Assembly: GCF_005048155.1 (NCBI RefSeq)
Contig: NZ_SUMB01000013.1
Location: 186,001 to 250,000 of the forward strand
Reading direction: 5' to 3'
From: Streptomyces piniterrae
GTDB taxonomy: Bacteria; Actinomycetota; Actinomycetes; Streptomycetales; Streptomycetaceae
Length of the DNA: 64,000 nucleotides
How positions within the stretch are numbered: the stretch's first letter is position 1; the number at the start of each line of letters is the position of its first letter. The position numbers and the translations under genes were made by a program. Below the pieces are notes generated by a model that saw nothing but the letters and a program-made list of their open reading frames with translations, had not been told where the DNA came from and searched no databases. This document shows positions 8,477-17,796 of the stretch, in pieces.

Positions 8477-9412
8477 ATGATGGTCCCCGTCGCGCTGATG
8501 ATTCTCGGCGTGTTGGCCGCGGCGACGGCGCCGCGGCTGATGGCCCGTTCCGACTGGCCCGATCGCGAGCCGGTGCTCGCGCTGTGGGTGTGGCAGTGCG
8601 TGGTCGCCGGTGTGCTGTTGTGCTGTGGGCTCGCGATGTCGTTGAGTGCGGCCGCCGCCTGGGAGACCATCCGCGGCCCGGTGTTCGGGTTCGCTCCGCC
8701 GGTCGTCGTCGACGCGTATGCGCTCCAGGCGTATGGGCCGTGGGCCGGTGCGCTGGCGCTGCTGCTGGCCGGCGGCGGCGCGTGGACCGCCGTCGTACTG
8801 ACCCGTGAGGTGCGGGCCGCCCGCGCCCGGCGGCGGCAGCGGCGCGCCGATCTCCTGCTGCGTTCCCCGCAACTGCCCGGCGAGGAGCCCTCCGCGGAGC
8901 GGCTGGTGCTGCTGGAGGACGACCGTCCCGAGACCTGGTGGCTGCACAGCGCTTCGCCCCAACTGGTCATCACCACCGCGGCGTTGCGGCGCCTGAAAGG
9001 CCGTCAGCTCGATGCGCTGATCGCCCATGAGCAGGGCCATGCCCGCGCCCGGCACGACCTCCTGCTGTACTGCGCGTCGGCGCTGGCCGTCGGCTTCCCG
9101 CAGATCCCGGTCTTCGCCGCGTTCCGCGACCAGGTGCACCGGCTGGTCGAGCTGGCCGCCGATGACGTGGCCTCACGCCGGTTCGGGCGACTGACGATCG
9201 CTCTGGCCCTCGTCGAACTCAACGAGGACCGCGGGGTGTTCGGGCCCTGCCCCACCCAACTCGCCGAAGTCCCCCACCGGGTGGACCGCCTGCTGGCACC
9301 CGCGCCCCGCTTCACCACGGGCCGCCGGCTGCGGATGACGGCCTACGCGACGCTGCTCCCTGCGGTGCCACTCCTGGTGACGTTCGTGCCGGGCCTCAGC
9401 GCGCTCGCGTAG
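8477..9412 (+). CDS. M56 family (BlaR1-like) membrane metallopeptidase
   Basis: A 311-residue protein with an N-terminal hydrophobic segment, two to three further membrane helices, and a zinc-peptidase motif HEQGH in ALIAHEQGHARARHD (about residue 177), with a downstream Glu in ELAADDVASRRFGR. This is the layout of M56 peptidases, which in BlaR1/MecR1 systems cleave a BlaI-type repressor. No BlaI-like gene is adjacent here, so the target is unknown. A C-terminal membrane helix (LLPAVPLLVTFVPG) ends the protein. It lies 10 bases upstream of the PAP2 gene, suggesting co-transcription. Confidence 0.85.
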   Translation: MMVPVALMILGVLAAATAPRLMARSDWPDREPVLALWVWQCVVAGVLLCCGLAMSLSAAAAWETIRGPVFGFAPPVVVDAYALQAYGPWAGALALLLAGGGAWTAVVLTREVRAARARRRQRRADLLLRSPQLPGEEPSAERLVLLEDDRPETWWLHSASPQLVITTAALRRLKGRQLDALIAHEQGHARARHDLLLYCASALAVGFPQIPVFAAFRDQVHRLVELAADDVASRRFGRLTIALALVELNEDRGVFGPCPTQLAEVPHRVDRLLAPAPRFTTGRRLRMTAYATLLPAVPLLVTFVPGLSALA

Positions 9413-9422
9413 GACGACGGCC

Positions 9423-10103
9423 ATGGCCCCGGCGCGCCCCGGTCATGGCCGTAACGCCGCCCTGGCCGTGGCCCTCGCCTCGGTCCTGCTCACCCTCGTC
9501 GTCACCCGCTGGGGCCCGCTGATCTCCCTGGACACGGCGATCAGCAACGGGCTGCACCGGACCGCCGTCGCGGCGCCCGGCTGGACGTGGCTCAACCGGG
9601 TGCTCAGCGACTGGGTATGGGACCCGTGGACGATGCGTGTGCTGCTCGCGGCGGTGGTGTGCCGGCTCATCCGGCGCGGGCAGCGGCTGCTCGGCTTATG
9701 GGTGGCGGCCACCGCGCTCGCGGGTACGGCGCTGCAACAGGCGTTGAAGGCGGCGGCCGGCAGGGACCGCCCGGTGTGGCCGGACCCGGTGGCCACCGCG
9801 CAGTACGCGGCCTTCCCGTCGGGGCACGCGATGTCGGTGCTGGTCGCGGGCGCTCTGCTGCTGTGGCTGCTGCGGCTGCACGGGGCGGGCCGGGTGTGGC
9901 GGTGGACGGCCCGCGCGGTGGTCGCGGTCTCGGCGGCCGGAGTCGGCTTCACGCGGGTGTACCTGGGCGTGCACTGGCCGTCGGATGTCGTCGGCGGCTG
10001 GCTGCTGGGCGGCGCGGTGGTGGCCGGGGCGGCGGGAGCGTACGCGGCGTACGGGCGGCGGGGCGGCGGCTTCGGGCGGCGGCACCCGGCCGGGCGGCGC
10101 TGA
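9423..10103 (+). CDS. PAP2-superfamily phosphatase, integral membrane
   Basis: A 226-residue membrane phosphatase with the three PAP2 motifs: KAAAGRDRP (KX6RP-like), PSGHAMS (PSGH, catalytic His), and RVYLGVHWPSDVVGG (SRX5HX3D-like, nucleophile His). About five hydrophobic helices surround them. Family members dephosphorylate phosphatidic acid, undecaprenyl diphosphate or related lipids on the outer face of the membrane. The ATG at 9423 follows the M56 peptidase stop by 10 bases, so the two genes are probably translated from one message. Confidence 0.88.
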   Translation: MAPARPGHGRNAALAVALASVLLTLVVTRWGPLISLDTAISNGLHRTAVAAPGWTWLNRVLSDWVWDPWTMRVLLAAVVCRLIRRGQRLLGLWVAATALAGTALQQALKAAAGRDRPVWPDPVATAQYAAFPSGHAMSVLVAGALLLWLLRLHGAGRVWRWTARAVVAVSAAGVGFTRVYLGVHWPSDVVGGWLLGGAVVAGAAGAYAAYGRRGGGFGRRHPAGRR

Positions 10104-10187
10104 CCGGATCGGCCGCAGGCCTGCCCACTGGGTCAGAGCCCGGCACGCACGAGACAGCGACGCCCCGTACGGGACAGGATGGCGGGC

Positions 10188-10886
10188 ATGACCACGATCA
10201 AGGGTGTGCTCTTCGACTTCTCCGGGACCCTGCTGCGCATCGAGCCGACCGAGACCTGGCTGCGCGCGGTCCTCACCGCGTCCGGCACGACCATGGCCGA
10301 GGCCGAGATCGTCCGGCTGGCGGGCGAACTGGAACGGGCCGGCGCGCTGCCCGGCGGCTCGTCACCCGCCGAGATCCCCGCCGAGCTGGCGGACCTGTGG
10401 GAGATCCGGGACCGCGAAGCCGCCCGCCACCGCGAGGTGTACACCGGCCTGGCGCGCCAAGTCCCGCTCCCCCGGCCGGAGTTGTACGACGCGCTCTACG
10501 AACGCCATATGACGCCGGATGCCTGGCACCCGTACCCGGACACCGCCGGCGTACTGGCGGAGCTGCACCGGCGCGGTATCCGGATCGGCGTCCTGAGCAA
10601 CATCGGCTGGGATCTGCGGCCGGTGCTGCGCGCCCACGGCCTGGACCGCTACGTGGACAGCTGCGTGCTGTCCTACGAACACGGCATCCAGAAGCCGGAC
10701 CCGAAGCTTTTCGCCCTCGCCTGCCGGGAGTTGGGGCTGCACCCGTCCCACGTCCTGATGGTCGGCGACGACCGTACGGCGGACGGCGGCGCGACGGCAC
10801 TGGGCTGCGCCTATCTGCCGGTGGACCATCTGCCGGTGGACCGGCGTCCGGACGGTCTGCGGCCGGTGCTGGAATTGGTGGGGTGA
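10188..10886 (+). CDS. HAD-superfamily hydrolase
   Basis: A 232-residue HAD protein with a C1-type helical cap. Motif I is FDFSGTLL near residue 8. The nucleophilic Asp is present, but the usual second Asp (DxD) is Ser, which also happens in dehalogenase-like and some phosphotransfer members. Motif II Ser/Thr is in GVLSNIG, motif III Lys in GIQKPDPKLF, and motif IV is LMVGDDRTADGG. The substrate is unknown. ATG 10188 is chosen because the domain starts there and AGGAT precedes it; an in-frame ATG at 10179 is possible. Confidence 0.82.
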   Translation: MTTIKGVLFDFSGTLLRIEPTETWLRAVLTASGTTMAEAEIVRLAGELERAGALPGGSSPAEIPAELADLWEIRDREAARHREVYTGLARQVPLPRPELYDALYERHMTPDAWHPYPDTAGVLAELHRRGIRIGVLSNIGWDLRPVLRAHGLDRYVDSCVLSYEHGIQKPDPKLFALACRELGLHPSHVLMVGDDRTADGGATALGCAYLPVDHLPVDRRPDGLRPVLELVG

Positions 10887-10891
10887 GGGGC

Positions 10892-10913
10892 CCGGCCGTG
10901 AGCCACTGGCCGG
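10892..10913. terminator. short terminator-like hairpin
   Basis: An inverted repeat with 6-bp arms (CCGGCC/GGCCGG) and a 10-base loop lies between two convergent genes, so its position fits a bidirectional terminator. The stem is short and there is no T-tract, so support is weak. Confidence 0.35.
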
Positions 10914-10915
10914 CG

Positions 10916-11437
10916 CTAGCTTTCCGCCTGGGTCGATGCCCAGTTCCGTAGGAGGGTGAAGTCGTCGGGGAGGAGTCCCTTGGCCGGGTCGACGCGGTGC
11001 AGGAGCGCGTGGCCCTTGTGGTGGCGGGCTGTCCAGTCGCGGTCCGTGGGGCCGATCTCGTCGTCCACCCAGGCGAAGGGGCGGCCCGCCGCGGTGGCGA
11101 CGAGATGGCGGGTCTTCCAGTGGACGCCCTCCGGGTCCAGGTGGTGCATCTGCGGCCAGTCCACGGCGGGAAGTTCGGGCAGGCCGAGCACCGGGGCTAT
11201 CCAGGTGTTCGCCTCCGCCTTCCACGTCGTCGCCCAGACCAGCCGGAAGCCCAGGTCCAGCAGCAGCGGGCCGTGGTCGGGGTTCAGCCACACCCGTAGG
11301 GCCCGGCGCGGACGCTCCCAGCCGGTCGGGCGGGCGCGCAGCGTGGTGTAGCCGTCGGGCCGTCGATGCGGTGCGGCCCGCCATGGGTTGAGAGGTCCGT
11401 CGACGTCGAGGAAGAGGATCGGGCGCTGATCGGTCAC
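10916..11437 (-). CDS. HAD-fold protein (Swiss-Army-Knife RNA-repair-type HAD domain)
   Basis: A 173-residue protein starting with ILFLDVDGPLNPW, the DxDG motif of the HAD domain class described in multidomain Swiss Army Knife RNA-repair proteins and common as stand-alone actinobacterial proteins. Later blocks include LVWATTWKAEAN (motif II Thr region) and FAWVDDEIG (motif IV acidic pair). The domain stands alone here with no ligase or kinase partner. GTG 11437 is chosen because the domain begins two residues later. The function is not established. Confidence 0.72.
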   Translation of the reverse strand: MTDQRPILFLDVDGPLNPWRAAPHRRPDGYTTLRARPTGWERPRRALRVWLNPDHGPLLLDLGFRLVWATTWKAEANTWIAPVLGLPELPAVDWPQMHHLDPEGVHWKTRHLVATAAGRPFAWVDDEIGPTDRDWTARHHKGHALLHRVDPAKGLLPDDFTLLRNWASTQAES

Positions 11438-11543
11438 GCGCCGATGATGCTCCTCCGGGGGCGGCGGAAGCGACCCTTCGGACGGGTATGGGTTTGGGCG
11501 GCGGCGGTCCGTCCCGCGGGCAGGGCGGACCGCCCGGGTCTCG

Positions 11544-12926
11544 TCAGGCCCGCGAGAACCACCGCTGCCGCTCGGCGTCGGTGACCGTGCGCCGCTGTAC
11601 GTCCCGCTCGATCCGGCCGAGGTGGGTGTAGTGCTCCACCACCTCGGGCCCGAAGGCCTCCTGCGCCAGCGCGCTGCGGCCGAACTCGGCGAGCGCCTCG
11701 CCGAGGGTGGCGGGGAGCCGGGGCACATCTCGGGCCTGGTAGGCGTTGCCGGTGTGCGGGGCGGGTGGCTCCCGCTTTGCCTCGATGCCGTCGGTGACGG
11801 CGGCCAGCGCGGCGGCCAGGGCCAGATACGGGTTGGCGTCGGCGCCCGGCACCCGGACCTCCAGGTGCAGCCCGTCGCCGTGGCCGACGACCCGTACCGC
11901 GCAGGTGCGGTTGTCGATGCCCCAGGCGAGGCCGGTCGGTGCGAAGGAGTCGGGCAGGAACCGCTTGTAGGAGTTGGGGGTCGGCGCGTAGAGCGGAGCG
12001 AGCGACGGCAGGCCCGACAGCAGTCCGGCGATCGCGTGGCGGGCGAGTTCGGACGGGCGTTGCTCACTGCCTCGGAGCCCGCTCCGGGGCTGCGCGAGGA
12101 CCGGCCGGCCGTCGCGCCACAGCGAGATATGCAGATGCAGACCGTTGGCCAGACCGGTCTCGGGGGCGGCCATGAACGTCGGGGCCAGCCCGGCGCGGGC
12201 GCCGACGGTGCGCGCCGCGTGCTTGAAGAGGAGGTGTGCGTCGCAGGCCGCCAGTGCGTCCCCGTACGGGAAGGTGACCTCCACCTGGCCGGGCGCGGAT
12301 TCGGTCTTGACGGCCTCCACCGGCAGGCCCGCACCGGCCAGCGCCCTGGCCAGGTCCCGCAGGTAGGCGTCCTGGGCCGGGTGGTGGTCCAGCGCGTAGT
12401 CGAGGTTGTCCCGGGTGAGCGGGCGCAGCCCCTGGTGTCCGGCCGCGGCGGCCTCCTCGTAACTGCCGTGGTAGACCACGAACTCGGTCTCCAGGCCCGC
12501 CTTGACGGCCAGCCCGAGCCCGGCCAGCCGGTCCAGGGTGCGGCGCAGCAGCTGCCGGGGCGCGACCGTGACCGGGCGGTCCTCGTGGTCCACCGCGTCG
12601 GCGTGTACGAGTGCGGTGCCCGGCAGCCAGGGCAGCCGTCGCAGGGTGCCCAGGTCCGGGCGGACGCGCAGATCCTGGTAGCCGGTCGACCAGGAGCTGA
12701 GCGCGAAGCCGTCCAGCGGGCGCATCTCGACGTCGGTCGCCAGGACGTAGGCGCACATCTCGGCGCCGCTGCCGGCGATCTGGTCGAGGAAGTGACCGGC
12801 GTCGTAGAGCTTGCCCTTGAGGCGGCCCTGGGCGTCGGTGACCGCGGCGCGCACGGTGTCGATGCGGCCGGCCGCGATCTCGGCCCGCAGTTCGTCGAGG
12901 CTCAGCAGGCCGGGTGCCGCCGTCAT
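11544..12926 (-). CDS. glutamine-synthetase-like amine:glutamate ligase
   Basis: A 460-residue protein of the glutamine synthetase fold. Metal/glutamate-site blocks are visible: GLETEFVVY, VKTESAPGQVEVTF, NGLHLHISLW, NRTCAVRV and the late ADANPYLAL. The adenylylation-loop tyrosine of housekeeping GlnA is not seen. Streptomyces GlnA3/GlnA4-type paralogues ligate glutamate to polyamines or ethanolamine rather than ammonia, and the coupled permease fits such a catabolic role. The ATG at 12926 overlaps the permease stop as ATGA, fixing the start. A longer frame running into the permease gene is not used. The acceptor amine is inference. Confidence 0.83.
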   Translation of the reverse strand: MTAAPGLLSLDELRAEIAAGRIDTVRAAVTDAQGRLKGKLYDAGHFLDQIAGSGAEMCAYVLATDVEMRPLDGFALSSWSTGYQDLRVRPDLGTLRRLPWLPGTALVHADAVDHEDRPVTVAPRQLLRRTLDRLAGLGLAVKAGLETEFVVYHGSYEEAAAAGHQGLRPLTRDNLDYALDHHPAQDAYLRDLARALAGAGLPVEAVKTESAPGQVEVTFPYGDALAACDAHLLFKHAARTVGARAGLAPTFMAAPETGLANGLHLHISLWRDGRPVLAQPRSGLRGSEQRPSELARHAIAGLLSGLPSLAPLYAPTPNSYKRFLPDSFAPTGLAWGIDNRTCAVRVVGHGDGLHLEVRVPGADANPYLALAAALAAVTDGIEAKREPPAPHTGNAYQARDVPRLPATLGEALAEFGRSALAQEAFGPEVVEHYTHLGRIERDVQRRTVTDAERQRWFSRA

Positions 12927-14464
12927 CAGACGATCTCCTGGTCGAGCCTGGCCATCTCGCGGTCGCTGCCGCCGTGCGCGGGGATCTCGTAGGCGCGTCG
13001 CCCGGCGACCACCCACCAGATGGCGGCCAGTGCGAGGACCACGAGAAGCGCGACGGGCGCGTAGTTGAAGGTCTTCAGGGAGATCGGATAGGTCTGCGGC
13101 AGGCAGAACAGCAGGGTGACGAAGGTGACCCAGACGACCGCGATCCAGCCGACCGGGACGCCCCAGCGGCCGAGGTTCCAGGGGCCCGGCTTGAAGCCGC
13201 GGCCGCGGCGCAGCCGCAGGTAGATGGGGATGGCGTAGGCGGGGGTGATGCCGATGACGTTGATGGAGGTGACGGCGGCGTACGCGGTCGAGGAGTAGAG
13301 GGCGGGGACGGCGAGCAGGGCGGCCACCGCCACCGAGAGGAGGACGGCACGGGTGGGTGTGCCGGTGCGGCCGGAGACCCGGCGCCACAGCCGCGAGCCG
13401 GGCAGCGCGCCGTCCCGGCTGAACGCGAACACCATCCGCGAGGCGGCGGCGACCTCGGCGTTGCCGCAGAACAGCTGGGCGACGATGACGATCAGCAGCA
13501 GGGCCTTGGCACCGCCGACGCCCAGCGCGTCGAGGAAGATCTGCGCGGGTGCCACCCCGGTCCAGGAATCCTGGGTGCCGGCGTAGTTCTGGATGGCGAA
13601 GGTGAGGCCGCAGAGCAGGACGAAGCCGGCTACCCAGGACCAGCCGATGGCGCGCACGATGGCGCGCGCGGCGCTGGTCTGGGCCCGGGTGGTCTCCTCG
13701 GAGAGGTGCGCGGAGGCGTCGTAGCCGGAGAACGTGTACTGCGCGAGCAGCAGCCCGATCAGCACCACGTAGAGGGAGTTGGACCACCCGGTGTCGTTGA
13801 CGAACTCGCCGAAGACGAAGGACGCGGACTGGTGGCGGGCGGGGACGAGCCACAGCACTCCGGTGATGACGACCACCCCGCCGAGGTGCCACCACACGCT
13901 GATGGAGTTCAGGATGCTCACCAGGCGGACGCCGAAGAGGTTCAGCGCCCCGTGCACGCACAGGATGCACAAATAGATGATCATGATCGTGCCTGGTGTG
14001 GGGTAGAAGGAGTCCCACTGGAGGTAGAGGAAGGCCCCGGTGCACAGCGCCGCGCCGTAGTCGATTCCGGCGATGGCGCCGAGCAGGCCCAGCAGGTTGA
14101 GCCAGCCGGTGTACCAGCCCCAGCGGCGGCCGCCGAGCTGGTCGGCCATGTAGTAGAGGGCGCCCGAGGTCGGATAGGCGCTGGTCACCTCGGCGAGTCC
14201 GGCGCCGACGAACATCACCATGAAGCCGACCGCGACCCAGCCCCACATCATGACGGCGGGGCCGCCGGTGGTCAGGCCGAAACCGTAGAGGGTCATACAG
14301 CCGGACAGCACGGAGATGACGCTGAAGCTGATGGCGAAGTTGCCGAACGGGCCCATGCGGCGGGTGAGCACCGGTTTGTAGCCGAGTTCGCGCAGGAACT
14401 CATCGTCGGATGTGGGGCCGTTGGCCTGTTGGGCCGCGCGGCCGGATCGTGTCGCTCGGGACAC
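12926..14464 (-). CDS. APC-family amino acid/amine permease
   Basis: A 512-residue membrane transporter with about twelve hydrophobic helices. The N-terminal FAISFSVISVLSGC helix and GLAEVTSAYPTSGALYY are family hallmarks of the amino acid-polyamine-organocation superfamily, followed by FSGYDASAHLSEET, typical of the GABA/choline-like branch. The start is GTG 14464 behind GGAGG. It is translationally coupled to the glutamine-synthetase-like gene, which suggests that it imports the amine or amino acid that the ligase then glutamylates. Confidence 0.88.
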   Translation of the reverse strand: MSRATRSGRAAQQANGPTSDDEFLRELGYKPVLTRRMGPFGNFAISFSVISVLSGCMTLYGFGLTTGGPAVMMWGWVAVGFMVMFVGAGLAEVTSAYPTSGALYYMADQLGGRRWGWYTGWLNLLGLLGAIAGIDYGAALCTGAFLYLQWDSFYPTPGTIMIIYLCILCVHGALNLFGVRLVSILNSISVWWHLGGVVVITGVLWLVPARHQSASFVFGEFVNDTGWSNSLYVVLIGLLLAQYTFSGYDASAHLSEETTRAQTSAARAIVRAIGWSWVAGFVLLCGLTFAIQNYAGTQDSWTGVAPAQIFLDALGVGGAKALLLIVIVAQLFCGNAEVAAASRMVFAFSRDGALPGSRLWRRVSGRTGTPTRAVLLSVAVAALLAVPALYSSTAYAAVTSINVIGITPAYAIPIYLRLRRGRGFKPGPWNLGRWGVPVGWIAVVWVTFVTLLFCLPQTYPISLKTFNYAPVALLVVLALAAIWWVVAGRRAYEIPAHGGSDREMARLDQEIV

Positions 14465-14543
14465 CGGGAAACCTCCGTAGGCAGGTGGGGGATGGGAGGA
14501 GGTGGGAGGAGGGAGGGCGAGGCGGGGTCAAGTCCTTTGGCTC

Positions 14544-15551
14544 TCAGGGGACTTGGGCAGTTCTTCTGGCCTTCAGGAAGACGGTCTCGGCCGCGTCCGG
14601 GGCGCTGGGGTCGTCGGCCATGTACGCCCAGGGGAACCGGGTGGCGTACGGGCCGAGGGCGGCGAACACCGGGGCCGACTGGGCGTACCGCCGGCCCGCC
14701 CACAGGGCGTGGGCGAGGTGGTTGAGGTCCAGTACCGAGCGGCTGCCGGGTGGGGTGTGGTGGAACCAGCTCAGCGCCCGGTCGATGTCCTGGACGATCG
14801 GATCGCGGGCCCATTGGCGGTACAGCAGCGGATCGTCGGAGCCCTGCCGGCGACGGCGGTGGTAGTGCTCGGCGCAGGCGTAGAGCGGGAGGACGCGCAG
14901 CGGCGACTGTTCCGGGGCCCAGGAGACGACCCAGCGGGCGAAGTCGATGGCGGCGGCGGGCGAGACGCCGGAGAGGGAGTGGAAGTACTGGAGCATGCGG
15001 TGGTACGCCTCGCGGTTGAAGCGGTCGCGTACATACACCTCGTACAGCAGGCCCCAGGGTCCGGCCGGCAGCATCAGTTCCCAGGGGCGCTCCCGGTGCT
15101 CGGGGAGTTCCCGTCGTACGTCGAGCCGGGCGAGGCCGAGGAGGCAGATCCATGGCACCGGGTCGTCCGGCGCCGCGTGGGCCGCGAGCCGGCCGGCCTG
15201 CCGGGCCTCGGTGGTCAACTCGCCGGTTCTGGGGTGTTGTTGGCCGTGCGCCTGGGTCGCTCGTGCCACCGCGACCCGGGCTCGCATCATCCGGGCGTCG
15301 GCGCTGTGCGGCTCCTCCGTGAGCCAGGCCTCCACGGTGTGGGACCCGGCGGCCACCGCGGACAGCACCTGGGAGCGGGAGGTGCGCAGCGCCCAGTGGG
15401 CGCCGGTGCGGGCCAGCAGATCGCGGGTGGTCATCCAGCGGCCGACCCGTAAGTCCTCCACGACGGCACGGAGTTCGTGGTCGAAGCCTGCCGGATGGAA
15501 GGCCGGCCGGAATTCCTCGCCTCCGGAACCGCCCCGTCTGCCACGTGCCAT
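14544..15551 (-). CDS. conserved hypothetical protein, helical
   Basis: A 335-residue cytoplasmic protein with no signal or membrane segment that I cannot assign to a named family. It is rich in Ala, Arg and aromatic residues and appears mostly alpha-helical, with repeat-like helical pairs such as DPVPWICLLGLARLD and HLAHALWAGRRYAQSAPVF that resemble TPR-type architecture. ATG 15551 is preferred to the in-frame ATG 15602. A TTA leucine codon lies at 15450-15452 (complement). It could belong to the left flank or to the cluster edge. Confidence 0.6.
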   Translation of the reverse strand: MARGRRGGSGGEEFRPAFHPAGFDHELRAVVEDLRVGRWMTTRDLLARTGAHWALRTSRSQVLSAVAAGSHTVEAWLTEEPHSADARMMRARVAVARATQAHGQQHPRTGELTTEARQAGRLAAHAAPDDPVPWICLLGLARLDVRRELPEHRERPWELMLPAGPWGLLYEVYVRDRFNREAYHRMLQYFHSLSGVSPAAAIDFARWVVSWAPEQSPLRVLPLYACAEHYHRRRRQGSDDPLLYRQWARDPIVQDIDRALSWFHHTPPGSRSVLDLNHLAHALWAGRRYAQSAPVFAALGPYATRFPWAYMADDPSAPDAAETVFLKARRTAQVP

Positions 15552-15822
15552 CACCGCACCCCGGGGTCGGGTGCTGTGGGGGCGGGGCGTAAGGACGGGC
15601 ACGGATGTCGTGCGTCCGGACTGCGCATCATCAGATCCTCGGTCGGTACAGGTTTGCCGTGGCGGCGTACGTCGGCCGCTTCACCGCAGTGGGGAACGCT
15701 GCCCGGTAAGAGATACGCGACGCGGGGCGATAGGTCCAGATCTTGATTCACTTCCCCAACTGCCCTACGTTTTCCGGGACTTGGCGATTCTTTTGGGCGC
15801 GGTTGCAGTGAGTCTGCGGCTC

Positions 15823-17148
15823 CTACGGCATGCGGTGTTCATCGGTTGTCGTCGTGGGGGTCGCGGGTGTGCCGGAGGTGGTCCCGGTGTCCGGGTCGGT
15901 CTCCGGGGCGGGGTTGTGGGTGCCCACCAGCCACAGCAGGGTGCAGAACACGCCGAGCGCCGACACGGCCAAGGCCGTGCGGATACCGAAGACTTCGCCC
16001 AGCCAGCCGGCGAAGAGGGCGCCGACGGGAATCGTGCCGTACTGAATCGTCATCCCGGAGGCGAGCACCCGGCCGAGGAGGTGGTTCGGTGTGATCACCT
16101 GGCGCCAGGTCACCGACGCGGGCGCCAGTGTCGTCAGACCGGCCTGCGCCAGGATCTGTCCGACGCACAGCAGCGTGACGACAAGTGCCGTGCTGCCGGT
16201 GGCGATCGGCGCCAGAACGAAGCCGACGGCGCGGATCAGCACTCCGATGATCACGGTCTCCTTGGGGCGGTCCTGCCCGCCCACCCGGCCCAGCACCATC
16301 GACGCGGCGATCGCCCCGAGCGGCCCGACGGCGAACACCAGACCGGTGAGGAAGGCCGACAGGCCGAGGTCCTGGGTGGCGTAGACGGCGTACAGCGCGA
16401 TGACGCCGGAGCCGAAGAAGTTGTCGGTGGCTTCGGCCGCCGACAGCCGCCAGCGCACGGGGTGTTTCACGATGGCCCGGACGCCCTCGACGATCTCGCC
16501 CAGGAAGGCCCGGCGTACCGGTTCGGGACGCTTGCGCGGCACCTTGATGAGCACCGCGCACACGGCGGAGACGAGGTAGGAGACCGCGTCGACGGCCACC
16601 GCGACCGGCGCCGACAGCCACTGCACCATCGTGCCGCCCATGGCCGGCCCCGAACCGCGGGCGATCGACTGCGACATCTGCAACTTGCTGTTCGCGTCGA
16701 GAAGTTGCCTGCCGTCCACCAGATCCGGGAGCAGCACCTGATAGGCCGAGTCATAGATAATCGACAGCAGCCCGGTGAAGAATGTCGCGGTGTAGAGAAT
16801 AGGGAAGTTCAGTATGCCGAGCAGATAGCACGCCGGAATGGATCCGAGCGACACGAAGCGGCCGATGTCGGTCCAGATCAGAATCTGCCGCCGGTCCAGC
16901 CGGTCCACCCACACTCCGGCGATGGGGCCGAACAGCATCGCCGGCAGGAATTCGATCGCCGTCATCGCACTGACCTGCAGAGGGCTTCCGTGCAGCAGGA
17001 TCGCGGCGGTCAGCGGGAGTGCCAGCTGGGTGATCTGCGTCCCGATCCTGGAGAGGGACTGCCCGGTCCACAGCAGCAGGAAGTTGTGGTTTCTCCACAC
17101 CCCGGCAGGGGATTTCTTTTCTAAGTTTCCGATTCTTTCGTCGGCCAC
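15823..17148 (-). CDS. MFS exporter (EntS/MFS_3-like), probable cluster efflux pump
   Basis: A 441-residue major-facilitator protein with about twelve helices. It has the loop signature GVWVDRLDRRQIL between helices 2 and 3, and the WRNHNFLLLWTGQ N-terminus typical of MFS_3-type exporters that move siderophores and antibiotics. The C-terminal ~30 residues are a Thr/Pro-rich cytoplasmic tail. GTG 17148 is chosen because GGGAG precedes it. A TTA leucine codon at 17122-17124 (complement) makes translation likely to depend on the bldA tRNA. The promoter region carries four heptamers in an 11-bp register. Position at the left edge of the cluster and this control suggest product export; the cargo is inferred. 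Confidence 0.85.
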   Translation of the reverse strand: MADERIGNLEKKSPAGVWRNHNFLLLWTGQSLSRIGTQITQLALPLTAAILLHGSPLQVSAMTAIEFLPAMLFGPIAGVWVDRLDRRQILIWTDIGRFVSLGSIPACYLLGILNFPILYTATFFTGLLSIIYDSAYQVLLPDLVDGRQLLDANSKLQMSQSIARGSGPAMGGTMVQWLSAPVAVAVDAVSYLVSAVCAVLIKVPRKRPEPVRRAFLGEIVEGVRAIVKHPVRWRLSAAEATDNFFGSGVIALYAVYATQDLGLSAFLTGLVFAVGPLGAIAASMVLGRVGGQDRPKETVIIGVLIRAVGFVLAPIATGSTALVVTLLCVGQILAQAGLTTLAPASVTWRQVITPNHLLGRVLASGMTIQYGTIPVGALFAGWLGEVFGIRTALAVSALGVFCTLLWLVGTHNPAPETDPDTGTTSGTPATPTTTTDEHRMP

Positions 17149-17224
17149 ACCGAACTCCCGGCAGATCAAGGCTTATCGAATTCCCCAGCAATGGATCGAA
17201 AAGCGTATCAGACCGCCGAAGTGG

Positions 17225-17264
17225 TCAAGAGGCTCTTGAGAGCGGGATAAGAGCGGGATGAGAG
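17225..17264 (-). promoter_or_regulatory. candidate SARP operator: four heptamers at exact 11-bp spacing
   Basis: Reading the minus strand toward the exporter gene, the heptamers CTCTCAT, CTCTTAT, CTCTCAA and CTCTTGA occur with 4-base spacers, a strict 11-bp period. A TGATAC hexamer at 17210-17205 could be the -10 box. SARP activators are known to bind direct heptamer repeats with 11-bp periodicity just upstream of -10. The same TTGAGA(G/T) core (CTCTCAA on this strand) recurs at three other cluster promoters. Confidence 0.55.
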
Positions 17265-17271
17265 AGCGGGG

Positions 17272-17796
17272 TCAGCGCCCACAGGAGGGTTCGAATCCGA
17301 AGGCGACCTCCAGCCCGCCGAGGGGGGTGGCGGGCGGCTCCTCGGCGCCCCGATGACCGGCCGTGCGCAGCAGGCTGGCCAGGAGTTCGGCCTCCTGTTC
17401 CTGGCGGGTGTTGTAGACGGCCCGGGACAGATATCGCTGGACCGTTCTCGGGCCGATGTCGGCGAACAGTCCGGCGGGCAGTGCGTCGCCGTCCGTGCCG
17501 TCCAGGGAATGGTGGTTGAAGAGCATGTGCGCGATCTCGTGCATCAGGATGTGTTCCCAGTGCGGGCGGCTGGTCCCGGAAGCGACGAAGATATGGTCGT
17601 CGGTGCCGGTTCCCAGCCACAGGCCGTACGCATGGGGGCCGGCCAGGCCGTCCGGGAGGGGATGAAGGTACAGCGGCCGTCCGCGTAATTCGGCCAGATA
17701 CGCGCAGAAGCCTTCGGCCGATAAGGACCGGGGTATCCGGATCTCCTCCAGCACCGCCTCACAGCGACGGCGTAACTGCCTGTACCTGAACGGCAT
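17272..17796 (-). CDS. ImmA/IrrE-like metallopeptidase-domain protein
   Basis: A 174-residue protein with the zinc motif HEIAHMLFNH around residue 86 (HExxH plus a further His), as in ImmA/IrrE proteases. In actinobacteria such genes are often paired with XRE regulators, where the protease may cleave or modulate the repressor. The paired XRE gene lies upstream, but a strong hairpin separates the two. ATG 17796 follows GGGG and begins the recognisable protein. There are three TTA codons (complement of 17773-17775, 17722-17724 and 17686-17688), extraordinarily many for a short Streptomyces gene, implying strong bldA dependence or recent acquisition. Confidence 0.75.
   Translation of the reverse strand: MPFRYRQLRRRCEAVLEEIRIPRSLSAEGFCAYLAELRGRPLYLHPLPDGLAGPHAYGLWLGTGTDDHIFVASGTSRPHWEHILMHEIAHMLFNHHSLDGTDGDALPAGLFADIGPRTVQRYLSRAVYNTRQEQEAELLASLLRTAGHRGAEEPPATPLGGLEVAFGFEPSCGR

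Noticed and set aside
11544-14246. A 900-residue minus-strand frame that would fuse permease-region sequence to the glutamine-synthetase-like protein.
   Set aside because: The N-terminal part is the out-of-frame shadow of the permease; the ATGA overlap at 12926 marks the true start.
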